A stretch of DNA of 64,000 bases, from the NCBI GenBank assembly GCA_018401885.1, contig JAGYKB010000012.1:1-64000 (forward strand), written 5' to 3'. A program made the translations under genes and the position numbers. This DNA is from Gammaproteobacteria bacterium (GTDB taxonomy: Bacteria > Pseudomonadota > Gammaproteobacteria > Pseudomonadales > Pseudohongiellaceae). Shown here piece by piece: positions 25,059 through 33,299 of this stretch. The notes beneath the pieces were generated by a model. It ran no database searches, was not told the origin of the DNA, and saw only the letters and a list, made by a program, of their open reading frames with translations. The number at the start of each line of letters is the position of its first letter. Within the stretch, counting starts at the first letter, position 1.

Positions 25059-26150
25059 TTGACTGACAGCGCAGTAAACGAAGAATTAATAGACCGAGCA
25101 GGCTCTATCCGGACGGGCGAAGAGCTCGACCTTGACTCATTGCGACAGCATCTCGAGCCTGTGCTCGGGGCAAAGGTCGCACAGCTCGAGGTAAAACAGT
25201 TTCCCGGCGGCTTTTCGAACTTGACCTATTTACTCAGCAGCGGAGACGAGCGGTGGGTACTGCGGCGTCCACCATTCGGGAGCAAGGTCAAGTCGGCACA
25301 TGATATGTCGCGTGAGTTCAAAATTCTCTCAGCGCTTCAGGGTGTTTTTCCCTACGGGCCGAAGCCGGTGCATTTTTGTGATGACCACGATGTGCTCGGC
25401 TGTGATTTTTACCTAATGAGTTATATCGAAGGCTTGGTTATTCGCCGAGAATACCCCGCCGCCCTTAATTTTTCGTCAGATCAAATTCGCGAGCAGTTGT
25501 TTAATTTTTTTGATGTTTTATCTGAGCTTCATTCCGTCGATCTTGTCGAAGCAGGTCTCGATACCTTTGGACGCCCAGCAGGCTATGTTCAGCGACAGGT
25601 CGACGGTTGGTGTAAGAGGTGGGTCGATGCCGTAACGCCAGACACGGTGAATTGCGACTCGACAATGCAATGGCTTCAGGACAACATGCCAGCAGAAAGT
25701 GGCAAGGCAAGCGTCATCCATAATGACTACAAAACCGATAATGTTATTTTTTCCCTAGAAAATCCCATGCAGGTTATAGGTATTCTTGACTGGGAGATGG
25801 CAACGGTCGGCGATCCATTAATGGACTTGGGCTGCACGCTAGGCTATTGGACTCAAATGGATGATCCGGATTTCTTCCGTCAGTACCGCACAATGCCCAG
25901 CGATGTGCCTGGCGCACCGACACGCGCTGAGATCGTTAATCGGTTCCAAGAGAAAACCGGCATAGCCGTCGACAATTTCGCCTTCTACTTCGTGTTTGGG
26001 TTGTTCCGTTTGGGTGTTATCGGGCAGCAGATTTACTATCGCTTCTACCACGGCCATACGAAGGATCAACGCTTTGCCATGATGGTCAAAAAGACCGACG
26101 TGCTGCAGCGCATGAGTGAGATGATCATGCGTGGTGAAATAACTTCTTAG
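25059..26150 (+). CDS. Phosphotransferase-family protein (APH-like; resembles the kinase part of ACAD10/11)
   Basis: A 363-residue protein kinase-like fold enzyme. The glycine-rich segment FPGGFSNLTYLLSSGDERWVLRRPP lies near 50-70, the catalytic loop IHNDYKTDNVIF near 222-233, and the Mg-binding ILDWEMATVGDPLMDLG near 245-260. Homologues are domains of the mammalian acyl-CoA dehydrogenases ACAD10/11, which phosphorylate 4-hydroxyacyl-CoA. That activity here is inferred from the neighbouring acyl-CoA dehydrogenase and SDR genes. Start codon TTG 25059 with GAGGA about 7 nt upstream. Confidence 0.86.
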   Translation: MTDSAVNEELIDRAGSIRTGEELDLDSLRQHLEPVLGAKVAQLEVKQFPGGFSNLTYLLSSGDERWVLRRPPFGSKVKSAHDMSREFKILSALQGVFPYGPKPVHFCDDHDVLGCDFYLMSYIEGLVIRREYPAALNFSSDQIREQLFNFFDVLSELHSVDLVEAGLDTFGRPAGYVQRQVDGWCKRWVDAVTPDTVNCDSTMQWLQDNMPAESGKASVIHNDYKTDNVIFSLENPMQVIGILDWEMATVGDPLMDLGCTLGYWTQMDDPDFFRQYRTMPSDVPGAPTRAEIVNRFQEKTGIAVDNFAFYFVFGLFRLGVIGQQIYYRFYHGHTKDQRFAMMVKKTDVLQRMSEMIMRGEITS

Positions 26151-26211
26151 CCTCAAGCGCTAAGGACACTGCAAGACATTTGGTGGATAGGCTGCGACGA
26201 GGATTAGTGGT

Positions 26212-27009
26212 ATGACATTAGCGATTAACGAATTATTTTCGGTTGCCGGTAAAGTAGCGATCGTCACTGGAGGGTCGCGCGGCATCGGCAGGATGATTGC
26301 GGAAGGCTTCGTTGAGAATGGCGTCAAAACCTATATCACTGCACGTAAAGCAGAAGCCTGCCTAGCTACCGCTGAGGAGCTAGGCAATGCCAAAAAAGGT
26401 GAGTGCATCGCACTGCCAGCAGATTTGTCGACAAAAGAAGGGCGTGAAGCTTTCGTTGCGGAAATTACTGCCCGCGAAAAGAAAATTGATATTCTTGTGA
26501 ATAACGCGGGCGCAGCCTGGGGTGCGCCATTCGAAGACTATCCAGACGAAGGCTACGACAAAGTCATGGATATCAATGTCAAAGCGATATTCACTCTCAC
26601 GCGCGATCTAATGCCATTGCTTAAAAATGGCGCAAGCCAGCAGAATCCGAGTCGGGTCATCAATATTGGCTCCATCGATGGTCTGCGCGTATCAACCATG
26701 GATAATTTCGCCTATGGCGCGAGTAAAGCGGCTGTTCATTTTCTTACCAAAAACTTAGCCCTTCGCCTTGGTCCTAAAGGTGTGACAGTCAACGCGATCG
26801 CCCCTGGCGCCTTTCAAAGCAACATGATGAATGCAACGCTAGAAAAATTTCAGGATAAAATCGAGAGTGAAAACCCACTCGGTAGAATAGGCGCGCCCGA
26901 GGATATGGCCGGGCTCGCTCTATATCTGGCTTCAAACGCGTCAAAGTATATGACGGGACAGGTTATCGCGCTCGACGGCGGCCGTCACATCGGTGCGCGA
27001 CAGGATTAA
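26212..27009 (+). CDS. Short-chain dehydrogenase/reductase
   Basis: A 265-residue classical SDR: nucleotide-binding VAIVTGGSRGIGRMIAEGF (residues 14-32), NNAGAAWG near 104, the catalytic Ser in NIGSIDG and YGASKAAVH near 168-172, and PGAFQSNM. The C terminus ends TGQVIALDGGRH. It is likely NADP(H) or NAD(H) dependent and may act on a hydroxyacyl-CoA. It lies 61 nt after the phosphotransferase gene and 18 nt before the membrane protein gene, in one apparent operon. Confidence 0.9.
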   Translation: MTLAINELFSVAGKVAIVTGGSRGIGRMIAEGFVENGVKTYITARKAEACLATAEELGNAKKGECIALPADLSTKEGREAFVAEITAREKKIDILVNNAGAAWGAPFEDYPDEGYDKVMDINVKAIFTLTRDLMPLLKNGASQQNPSRVINIGSIDGLRVSTMDNFAYGASKAAVHFLTKNLALRLGPKGVTVNAIAPGAFQSNMMNATLEKFQDKIESENPLGRIGAPEDMAGLALYLASNASKYMTGQVIALDGGRHIGARQD

Positions 27010-27027
27010 CTCGACAGGAAATTGTAA

Positions 27028-27684
27028 ATGAACGCGAAGCAGGCTCGCAGGCCCAATAACCAAGGACCGCAAGCAATTCCAAGCCTGCTCGTCGTTAGCG
27101 CAGCGTTCGTGAGCGGCTTCTGTATTATGACCATTGAGATGCTAGGTGCGAGAATCATGGCGCCTTATTTCGGCGGCAGTTTGTCGGTATGGGGCAGCAT
27201 ACTCACCGTCTTTATGCTAGCGCTTGCGTGTGGTTATTTGATTGGCGGTAAACTCTCGACAAATCGTCCAAGCCTTCTTTCCTATGCTCTCTTTTTTCTA
27301 ACTGCTGCGGCACTTTCGCTGCCTATAATTTTCTTTGCTGATGAAATCATGCGCCCGATCTTCCTCGCGGTCGAAGACCCGAGGTACGGATCTCTTCTCG
27401 CGTCACTGTTTTTGTATTTTTTGCCAACGACGATTCTCGGGATGATCTCGCCTTATTCAGTAAGACTCCTCGTCGAGAACAGCGACCACAGCGGGCAAAA
27501 AGCGGGGCTTCTCTTTTTCGTCTCAACACTCGGAAGCGCAGCGGGCACTCTCGGCACGTCGTTCTACTTAGTGCTCTGGTTTGAGGTAAACGAGATCGTC
27601 TTCGGTACAGCGGCGGCGTTGGCGTTGATTGGTGTGATACTAATGATTGCTGGAACTCAAAGAGGGCATGCGAATGACCTGTAG
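27028..27684 (+). CDS. Membrane protein resembling the N-terminal half of fused spermidine-synthase-like proteins
   Basis: A 218-residue protein with six or seven hydrophobic segments. The motifs GARIMAPYFGGSLSVWGSIL and FLPTTILGMISPYSVRLL are typical of the transmembrane half of MFS/spermidine synthase fusions in proteobacteria. In this genome the half stands alone and the methyltransferase-like half is the next gene, whose start overlaps this one by 11 nt. The reading frame is complete, with a normal stop. Function unknown; transport or envelope polyamine chemistry is possible. Confidence 0.75.
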   Translation: MNAKQARRPNNQGPQAIPSLLVVSAAFVSGFCIMTIEMLGARIMAPYFGGSLSVWGSILTVFMLALACGYLIGGKLSTNRPSLLSYALFFLTAAALSLPIIFFADEIMRPIFLAVEDPRYGSLLASLFLYFLPTTILGMISPYSVRLLVENSDHSGQKAGLLFFVSTLGSAAGTLGTSFYLVLWFEVNEIVFGTAAALALIGVILMIAGTQRGHANDL

Positions 27685-28564
27685 ACTGTGGCCTGCTCTG
27701 TTTTGTCTTGGTCTCTTTAGTGCTCCTTTCTTAGCCGCTGAGACCCTGCACGAAGAACGTTCGCTTTACCGTGATATCACCGTCACACAGGAAGGGAATA
27801 GGCGCTGTTTGGTGTTCAATGTTCATCGCGGCGATCGCAATCAAACCTGCATGAACACTGCTGATCCAGAGCGCTTAGTGTTTGAATACGCGAAGATGAC
27901 GTTCGCGGGGCTGCTTCTCAATCCCAATCCCCAAAACATATTGATCGCGGGGCTAGGCGGTGGATCACTGCCCACCACACTTACCAAGCTCTACCCTGAG
28001 GCGAAGATTGACGTCATCGAAATCGATCAGGCGGTAGTCAATGTTGCTAAGCGGTTTTTCGATTTCGAGGAAACCGTGAATGTGAAGGTTGCGGTAAACG
28101 ACGCGCGCGTCTTTGTTAAACGCGCCGGATTGCTAGAGCAGCGATACGATTTTGTCATACTCGATGCGTTTACCGGAGACTATATTCCGGAGCATTTGCT
28201 AACAGAGGAATTTCTTGAAGAGGTGCGTGCGATCATGTCGCCCGATGCTGTCCTCGTCGCGAATACTTTTTCGACAAGCCGGTTCTATGATCACGAGTCG
28301 GTGACCTACCAAAAAGTGTTTGGCGAATTCTTTAATTTCAAGCTGCCTAGCTCTGGTAACCGGATCATTATTGCCCGCAATGAAGCGCTGCCGCCAAGGG
28401 GAGAGCTTAATGCGGTCGCGCGTTCGCTCTCGCCTAGGGTTGAGGCGTTTGGTGTGCCGCTTTTGGAATACCCCAATCGTCTATCGACCAGGGTAGATTG
28501 GGATATGAGCCGAAGAGCACTGACAGACCAATACTCTCCGTCGAATCTGTTGCGCGATAATTAA
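27674..28564 (+). CDS. Exported spermidine synthase-like protein
   Basis: A 296-residue protein with a cleavable-looking signal peptide (MTCRLWPALFCLGLFSAPFLAA) and then a Rossmann-fold SAM/dcSAM-binding domain: ILIAGLGGGSLPTTLTKLYP near 97-117, VIEIDQAVVNVAKRFF, VNDARVFVKRA, and DFVILDAFTGDYIPEHLLTEEF. The latter is the catalytic Asp region of aminopropyltransferases. ATG 27674 is preferred (SD AGAGGG, 7 nt) to the track start 27647. An exported aminopropyltransferase-like domain is unusual, because the substrates are cytoplasmic. The overlap with the membrane-half gene suggests they act as a unit. Confidence 0.78.
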   Translation: MTCRLWPALFCLGLFSAPFLAAETLHEERSLYRDITVTQEGNRRCLVFNVHRGDRNQTCMNTADPERLVFEYAKMTFAGLLLNPNPQNILIAGLGGGSLPTTLTKLYPEAKIDVIEIDQAVVNVAKRFFDFEETVNVKVAVNDARVFVKRAGLLEQRYDFVILDAFTGDYIPEHLLTEEFLEEVRAIMSPDAVLVANTFSTSRFYDHESVTYQKVFGEFFNFKLPSSGNRIIIARNEALPPRGELNAVARSLSPRVEAFGVPLLEYPNRLSTRVDWDMSRRALTDQYSPSNLLRDN

Positions 28565-28582
28565 CTCGCGTGGAAAGCGGGC

Positions 28583-29392
28583 TCAGAATTCATCTGCTCC
28601 GATAATCACCCGCAGCTCTTCTTTATCCAGCAGGGCTATTTCGCGATTGTCGACGCTGATAAGCCCTTTTTTCTGCAAGGAAGTAAACAGCCGGCTTACC
28701 GTCTCCACCGTCAAGCCAAGATACTCTCCAATATCCCCTCGTGTCATGGGAAGATGAAACCTGGTGGGCGATAATCCAACGCGAGCATAGCGGCTCGAAA
28801 CACCGAGTAGAAAAGAGGCGATACGCTGCTCTGCGCTGTAGCTGCTGAGTATTGTGTGGATCTTCTGGTCTTTAGTGATCTCGGCGCCCATGATAGCGAA
28901 AAAATTGTGCTGAAGACTCGGAAGCTTGAGGCTTAGGGATTCGAGCTGGCTAAAGGGAATCTCACAGATAGATGAGTGCTCGAGTGCAATGGCCGAATTA
29001 GCATGCACCCTGTCGGCGATGCCGTCCATACCGATTATTTCACCGGGCAGATAGAAGCCGGTGACGCGTCCAGCCCCAGAACTGCTGAGAACATAGGTTT
29101 TGAAACTACCCGAGCGAACTGCAAAAATTGATTTAAAATCATCATGTTGACGGTAAATGTGATCGGCTTTCTTGTAGGGTCGATTCCGCTCGACGATGTC
29201 GTCGAGTTGTTGCATCTCGCTCTCATCGAGCGCAATCGGCAGGCATAACTCGTTGAGCCTACAGTTTCCGCATGAAATGCCGGAGCTGTGGGGGCACAGC
29301 TTCACTACCGGCGCGTTACTTCTATGGTCCTGTGGCTCGCTAGAGGCGAGGTTTGTGTTGTTCGCAGACGTTGAATGGTTACTCGATTGCAT
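28583..29392 (-). CDS. fnr: FNR-type oxygen-sensing transcription regulator
   Basis: A Crp/Fnr-family regulator of 269 residues with a longer than usual N-terminal tail. Cluster ligands match the FNR pattern: CGNCRLNELC (C-x2-C-x5-C, as C20/C23/C29 of E. coli) and the later Cys in SICEIPFSQLESL (C122 equivalent). The DNA-recognition helix contains TVETVSRLFTSL, with the E-x2-SR residues that read TTGAT half sites. It should bind a 4Fe-4S cluster without oxygen and control anaerobic genes. An FNR-like palindrome lies 23 nt upstream of its start, suggesting autoregulation. Confidence 0.9.
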   Translation of the reverse strand: MQSSNHSTSANNTNLASSEPQDHRSNAPVVKLCPHSSGISCGNCRLNELCLPIALDESEMQQLDDIVERNRPYKKADHIYRQHDDFKSIFAVRSGSFKTYVLSSSGAGRVTGFYLPGEIIGMDGIADRVHANSAIALEHSSICEIPFSQLESLSLKLPSLQHNFFAIMGAEITKDQKIHTILSSYSAEQRIASFLLGVSSRYARVGLSPTRFHLPMTRGDIGEYLGLTVETVSRLFTSLQKKGLISVDNREIALLDKEELRVIIGADEF

Positions 29393-29414
29393 CCTTTCAG
29401 TTCCTCAATAATCT

Positions 29415-29428
29415 TTGAGCTATATCAA
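29415..29428. promoter_or_regulatory. FNR-box-like palindrome upstream of fnr
   Basis: TTGAGCTATATCAA matches the consensus TTGAT-N4-ATCAA at 9 of 10 defined positions. Its centre is about 29 nt before the fnr ATG. That close placement would favour repression (autoregulation). Confidence 0.6.
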
Positions 29429-29487
29429 GATCGTCGAAGCAGTCTGCCACTAATCGAGGTGATGGACAATTTTAAAACGTGAGAAGG

Positions 29488-29504
29488 GGTGACAAACTGT
29501 CACC
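29488..29504. promoter_or_regulatory. Perfect 7-bp inverted repeat (possible operator) between usp and fnr
   Basis: GGTGACA-AAC-TGTCACC is a perfect dyad with a 3-nt centre, about 95 nt upstream of the fnr start. No T run follows on either strand, so it is not a terminator. The binding protein is unknown. Confidence 0.4.
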
Positions 29505-29623
29505 AAAGGTTAGAGCAGGTCGAAGCTTTGTCCTCAAGCTCCTCGTCCGCATTGATAAGTTTCTCGACGCTGTGGGCGGGGACCAGAGAGGGCTGGGGCT
29601 TCCATAGAAAGGATATAGAATTT

Positions 29624-30052
29624 CTATCCCACGTAAACTGTAAGCACGTCGCAGTGTGCGCCATGGAGCACTTTGATAGCGGTGGAGCCTAATAATATTT
29701 TCCAGCCAGAGTGTCCGTGGCTGCCAATCACGATCGCATCGGCACTGATTTCTTCGGCAAGCGCGCGGATCTCAGGTGCGGGTGCGCCGAGCAGAGAATG
29801 AGTGCAGCCTGGAGCAAGCCCCCATTCCTCGCCCAACGCAGCAAGACGCTCTTCGGCGAATTTGATCGCTTCCTGTTGCAGCTCACTCACGTTAGCCGCG
29901 TAAATATCCATGCTATAGGCAGCGGCGATAGGTTCTACAACGTGCACCAGATTGAGTTTGCTGGCTTCGCCATTGGCCATGCGGAGTGCGGCCTTGAACA
30001 CTTTGTCGGTGTCTTTCGATAGGTCTATTGCTACGAGTATTTTACTGTACAT
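29624..30052 (-). CDS. Universal stress protein (UspA family)
   Basis: A 142-residue Usp fold: ILVAIDLSKDTDKVFKAALRMA at the N terminus and the ATP-binding signature GSHGHSGWKILLGSTA (G-x2-G-x9-G-S/T) near 111-126. ATG 30052 is preferred over the track start because GAGGAGAG precedes it. In Pseudomonas and relatives such proteins are induced under low oxygen by the FNR homologue Anr, and an FNR-box-like site lies 72 nt upstream of this start. The fnr gene is downstream on the same strand. Confidence 0.88.
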   Translation of the reverse strand: MYSKILVAIDLSKDTDKVFKAALRMANGEASKLNLVHVVEPIAAAYSMDIYAANVSELQQEAIKFAEERLAALGEEWGLAPGCTHSLLGAPAPEIRALAEEISADAIVIGSHGHSGWKILLGSTAIKVLHGAHCDVLTVYVG

Positions 30053-30123
30053 AGTGCTCTCCTCGATTGGTGTGAAGGTCACGACCGTTGGTCTTAATTT
30101 CACATCATTATTGCCTCAAGAAT

Positions 30124-30137
30124 TTGATTCAAGTCAA
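30124..30137. promoter_or_regulatory. FNR-box-like site upstream of the universal stress protein gene
   Basis: On the minus strand TTGACTTGAATCAA matches TTGAT-N4-ATCAA at 9 of 10 defined positions. Its centre is about 78 nt before the ATG. A classical -41.5 activator position would place the transcript start near 30089, with only a weak -10-like sequence at the matching place. Confidence 0.6.
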
Positions 30138-30181
30138 CGCTTGTCTCGAATGAGATTCATGGGTGTGTCGCCACTGTGAGT

Positions 30182-31576
30182 CTAGAGATAGGGTGAAAAA
30201 AGCCAAGCGGCCGCATCACGCAGTCGAATCAAATAATGCCTTGTCTCGCGAGCCTCTGGATCTAACCGCTGGGTTTCTGCTTGGAGCGACCGAAGGTAAT
30301 TGGCGAGCCACAGGTTGCACTCGGAGGAAAACAGTTCCAGTCCTAGTTCGAAATTCAGGCGCAGGCTGCGTGGGTCGATGTTGGCAGATCCAACTAGGGA
30401 ATAGTCACTGTCGATTATCAGCGCTTTGCTGTGGATAAAGGGGGCTGGTACTTGATATACGGGCAGCCCGTCGGCGACAAGCCGTTTTAGGCTGTGCTGG
30501 GATGCCCAGTGGGCAAGGTGAATATTTCCCCGCTCTGGGATAAGAATACGGACATCGACCCCTCGAAGTCGTGCAGCGGTGAGTGCGCCGACTAAATCCT
30601 TTTCCGGAAGAAAATATGGCGTAATAAGCCAAAGCCGCTCTTTTGCGCTCGAGAACACACCGAGCAGTACGTCGTTTAACTTATCACTATCCTCGTTGGG
30701 ACCATCTAAAATTAGTCGTGCTTCAGCCTTAACAGGCGTACTCGGGTCGGGTGTGTGATTTAACGAATTCGCCAATGACTCGCCGGTGCTGCGCAACCAA
30801 TCTGCTCTGAACGCGCGCTCAAAGTCATCGACAATCGGCCCTTCGAGTCTGACTTGCAAATCTCGAGCGGGTGACTTTATCGCTGGGTCTTTAACTAAGT
30901 GTTTTGCACTTATATTGTGTCCGCCGGTAAAAGCGATGCGGTGGTCGATGATAAGCATTTTTCGATGATTGCGGAGGTTAATATGAAGCGAAGGCGGCAT
31001 CAGTCTAACGGGGTCGAAGCGAGCAAAGATTAGATTGGCTTCGCGCAGTGCTCGCCCTACGCGTGGAGGGTAAGCGAGTTCGCCCAAGCCATCGACCAGA
31101 ATCCTCACATCGACGCCGCGGCCCTGTGCGTCTTTTAGGGCGGAAACAAACTGTCTGCCTATCTGGTCGTGCTGGAATATATAGGAGCACAAATAAACAG
31201 ATTGCTTCGCTGTCTTTATATCGGTAAGCATCGCCGGAAAGAGCGCGTCGCCATTCTCCAGAAAGCGGATGGCCGAGCAGCCGGCTAGTTTTTTATTGCT
31301 CGCTCGCTGTCCTATCATCGCTCTCGAATGACGCTCTGAAAGCGGAGCCGGCTCTCCTTCCTCGAGCGTAGGTTTAGTCGAGTAGAGTCGTTGAGCGGTG
31401 CTGCGTGTCCGGTTGATGCCGAACAATAGATAGGCGATCGGACCAATAAGCGGCATGAGCAGGCAGAAGCTCACCCAGGCAAGAGCTGAGCGGGAGTCGC
31501 TTTTCGTCGTTAGGGCGTGAATAGCCGCTGCGGTTGAGAGCAGACCAAGTGTTATGCTGATCAAAAGATTAAGCAC
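30182..31576 (-). CDS. cls: Cardiolipin synthase-like phospholipase D family protein
   Basis: A protein of about 464 residues. Two N-terminal membrane spans (LLISITLGLLSTAAAIHAL; ALAWVSFCLLMPLIGPIAYLLFG) are followed by two HKD motifs, HRKMLIIDHRIAFTGGHN and IHSKALIIDSDYSLVGSANID. That is the cardiolipin synthase layout, which condenses phosphatidylglycerol at the inner membrane. GTG 31576 is the likely start (SD GAGGA) and overlaps the preceding endonuclease/exonuclease/phosphatase gene by 8 nt; the track start 31651 lies inside that gene. The operon order is channel, EEP protein, cls. Confidence 0.9.
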   Translation of the reverse strand: MLNLLISITLGLLSTAAAIHALTTKSDSRSALAWVSFCLLMPLIGPIAYLLFGINRTRSTAQRLYSTKPTLEEGEPAPLSERHSRAMIGQRASNKKLAGCSAIRFLENGDALFPAMLTDIKTAKQSVYLCSYIFQHDQIGRQFVSALKDAQGRGVDVRILVDGLGELAYPPRVGRALREANLIFARFDPVRLMPPSLHINLRNHRKMLIIDHRIAFTGGHNISAKHLVKDPAIKSPARDLQVRLEGPIVDDFERAFRADWLRSTGESLANSLNHTPDPSTPVKAEARLILDGPNEDSDKLNDVLLGVFSSAKERLWLITPYFLPEKDLVGALTAARLRGVDVRILIPERGNIHLAHWASQHSLKRLVADGLPVYQVPAPFIHSKALIIDSDYSLVGSANIDPRSLRLNFELGLELFSSECNLWLANYLRSLQAETQRLDPEARETRHYLIRLRDAAAWLFSPYL

Positions 31577-32321
31577 GCTTATTCCTCGACAGATTGGCAA
31601 CAAGGGCACTGTGATCTGAGAGCCAACGCCAATTTGGATTCGACAGCACATTTGCCGATTCTACTGTGAGCCCACGACAATAAATGCGGTCCATCGAAAG
31701 TAATGGAAGTGCGGCAGGGAAGGTTCGCGCGGGCGCGCCGCAGATCGAGTCGAAGGCCTCTGTCAAACCAAGTTCTTGTACGAGTGTTCTGTGCGCCGTT
31801 AATCGCCAATCATTGAAATCGCCAGCGAGAATTAGGGGCGCCTGAGGTGGTATGTGCTCGTGAATATACTCTATAAGTAGGCGCAACTGGCGTTTCCTCT
31901 CACGCTCGAAGAGGCCTAGATGCACACTCAGCAATTCCGCGCCTTCAACTAGCGTCACATGGAGTAATCCTCTCTGAGAGATTCGATGAAGGCTTAGGTC
32001 TTCGTTATGCACGCGGCCGATTGGAGTTGCACTGAGGATTGCATTGCCATGATGCCCCAGAGACGTTGCGGCGTTGCGTCCGTAGGCGAAATGAGGCCAA
32101 ACAGAGTCTGCCAGATATTCGAGTTGATCGGTGTTTGGCCAGCCTTTGATTCGCTGATGGTAACGGCTATTTTCTCCGCTTACTTCTTGTAGGAAAATCA
32201 GATTACACCCTGAGTCGCGAAGCGCAACGCGCAGTGCTTCTAGCGTATAGCGTAAATTGCTCGCCGAGAACCCTTTGTGGATATTAAGAGTGAGTGCCAG
32301 ATACTCTGGTTTCGCGTTCAT
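31569..32321 (-). CDS. Endonuclease/exonuclease/phosphatase (EEP) family protein
   Basis: A 250-residue EEP-fold hydrolase. The expected motifs are LTLNIHKGFS (Asn), LIFLQEVSGENSRY (metal-binding Glu in QE), LLSVHLGLFERERKRQ, LILAGDFNDW (DFN), and the C-terminal SDHSALVANL (catalytic DH). This is the complete metal-dependent phosphodiesterase set. Similar genes very often precede cardiolipin synthase in gammaproteobacteria, so a role in membrane lipid or phosphodiester turnover is likely. It starts 3 nt after the end of the ion-channel gene and overlaps cls by 8 nt. Confidence 0.87.
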   Translation of the reverse strand: MNAKPEYLALTLNIHKGFSASNLRYTLEALRVALRDSGCNLIFLQEVSGENSRYHQRIKGWPNTDQLEYLADSVWPHFAYGRNAATSLGHHGNAILSATPIGRVHNEDLSLHRISQRGLLHVTLVEGAELLSVHLGLFERERKRQLRLLIEYIHEHIPPQAPLILAGDFNDWRLTAHRTLVQELGLTEAFDSICGAPARTFPAALPLLSMDRIYCRGLTVESANVLSNPNWRWLSDHSALVANLSRNKRA

Positions 32322-32324
32322 CGA

Positions 32325-33218
32325 TCAACTCCGAATTACCTTTTGTCCACAGTATTTACAGAATCGTGCATCGAGATCGTGATTGGCGTTTTTACAACCG
32401 GAGCAGATTGAGCTCACGCTGTTATTGCGCTGATTGCTACGCTGTACCTGCTGCATAAGTTCGGCACCGATTATTCCAGTCGGAACTGCAATAATCGCGT
32501 AACCGCAGATCATCGCGAACGCTGCAACAAATTGTCCGAGCGAGGTTTGCGGAGCAATGTCGCCATAGCCTACCGTTGTGATGGTCACGATAGCCCAATA
32601 GATGGAGACCGGAATATTTGTGAAGCCATTCTCTGGTCCTTCGATGACAAACATCAGAGCGCCGAAAATAATGATTAGAACGAGAACAGAGAACAGAAAT
32701 ACGATGATTTTACGACGTGCTTGCAGAAGCGCGGCATAGAGTAGATTAGCTTCGCCGATATAACGAAACAGCTTGAGAATGCGGAAGATTCGCAGAACTC
32801 GCATTATACGGATAACAAGTAGGTAAGCTGCGGACGGAAAGAGGAAAGCGAGGTAGGTCGGTAGTATCGAGAAGAGGTCGATGATTCCGTAAAAGCTGAA
32901 TAGATAGGCGCGCTTATTCGGCGTCGAATAAATTCTGAGGAAATACTCGAGAGTGAAGATGAGCGTAAATGCCCATTCCAAACGATAGATCAAGACACCA
33001 TAGTTAGAATGAATCGAGTCGACGGAGTCGGCGAGAACGGCAGTGACGCTCGAAAGTATAATCACGATAAGCGCAATATCGAACCAGCGTCCAGCCCGGG
33101 ACTCGTAGCCGAAGATGACTTCGTAGATAGCTTGCTGAAGTGGGGATTGCTTTAAAACCTGCGAGTCGTCGTTTGTTTGCAGATTGTCGCTTGAGCCTTT
33201 GGCTTGCTTCTCTGTCAT
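32325..33218 (-). CDS. Voltage-gated-type potassium channel with a C-terminal zinc ribbon
   Basis: A 297-residue six-helix ion transport protein. The S4 voltage-sensor-like segment is LLVIRIMRVLRIFRILKLFR (regular Arg/Lys). The pore has the K+ selectivity filter ITTVGYGDIAP near residue 218, followed by S6. After the membrane part comes CSGCKNANHDLDARFCKYCGQKVI, a four-Cys zinc ribbon at the extreme C terminus, on the cytoplasmic side. It heads an operon with the EEP and cls genes. Confidence 0.88.
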   Translation of the reverse strand: MTEKQAKGSSDNLQTNDDSQVLKQSPLQQAIYEVIFGYESRAGRWFDIALIVIILSSVTAVLADSVDSIHSNYGVLIYRLEWAFTLIFTLEYFLRIYSTPNKRAYLFSFYGIIDLFSILPTYLAFLFPSAAYLLVIRIMRVLRIFRILKLFRYIGEANLLYAALLQARRKIIVFLFSVLVLIIIFGALMFVIEGPENGFTNIPVSIYWAIVTITTVGYGDIAPQTSLGQFVAAFAMICGYAIIAVPTGIIGAELMQQVQRSNQRNNSVSSICSGCKNANHDLDARFCKYCGQKVIRS

Positions 33219-33299
33219 GGGACATTCGCTATCTTACGTTAAGTTCAAGGCGCCCTAATCTGAACCTACTAAAGCGCCTTGGCAAATTTTCCTCGGGTG

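Noticed and set aside
29489-29692. 67-residue ORF across the usp 3' end
   Set aside because: Ser-rich shadow that overlaps a real gene and the dyad; no coding signal.
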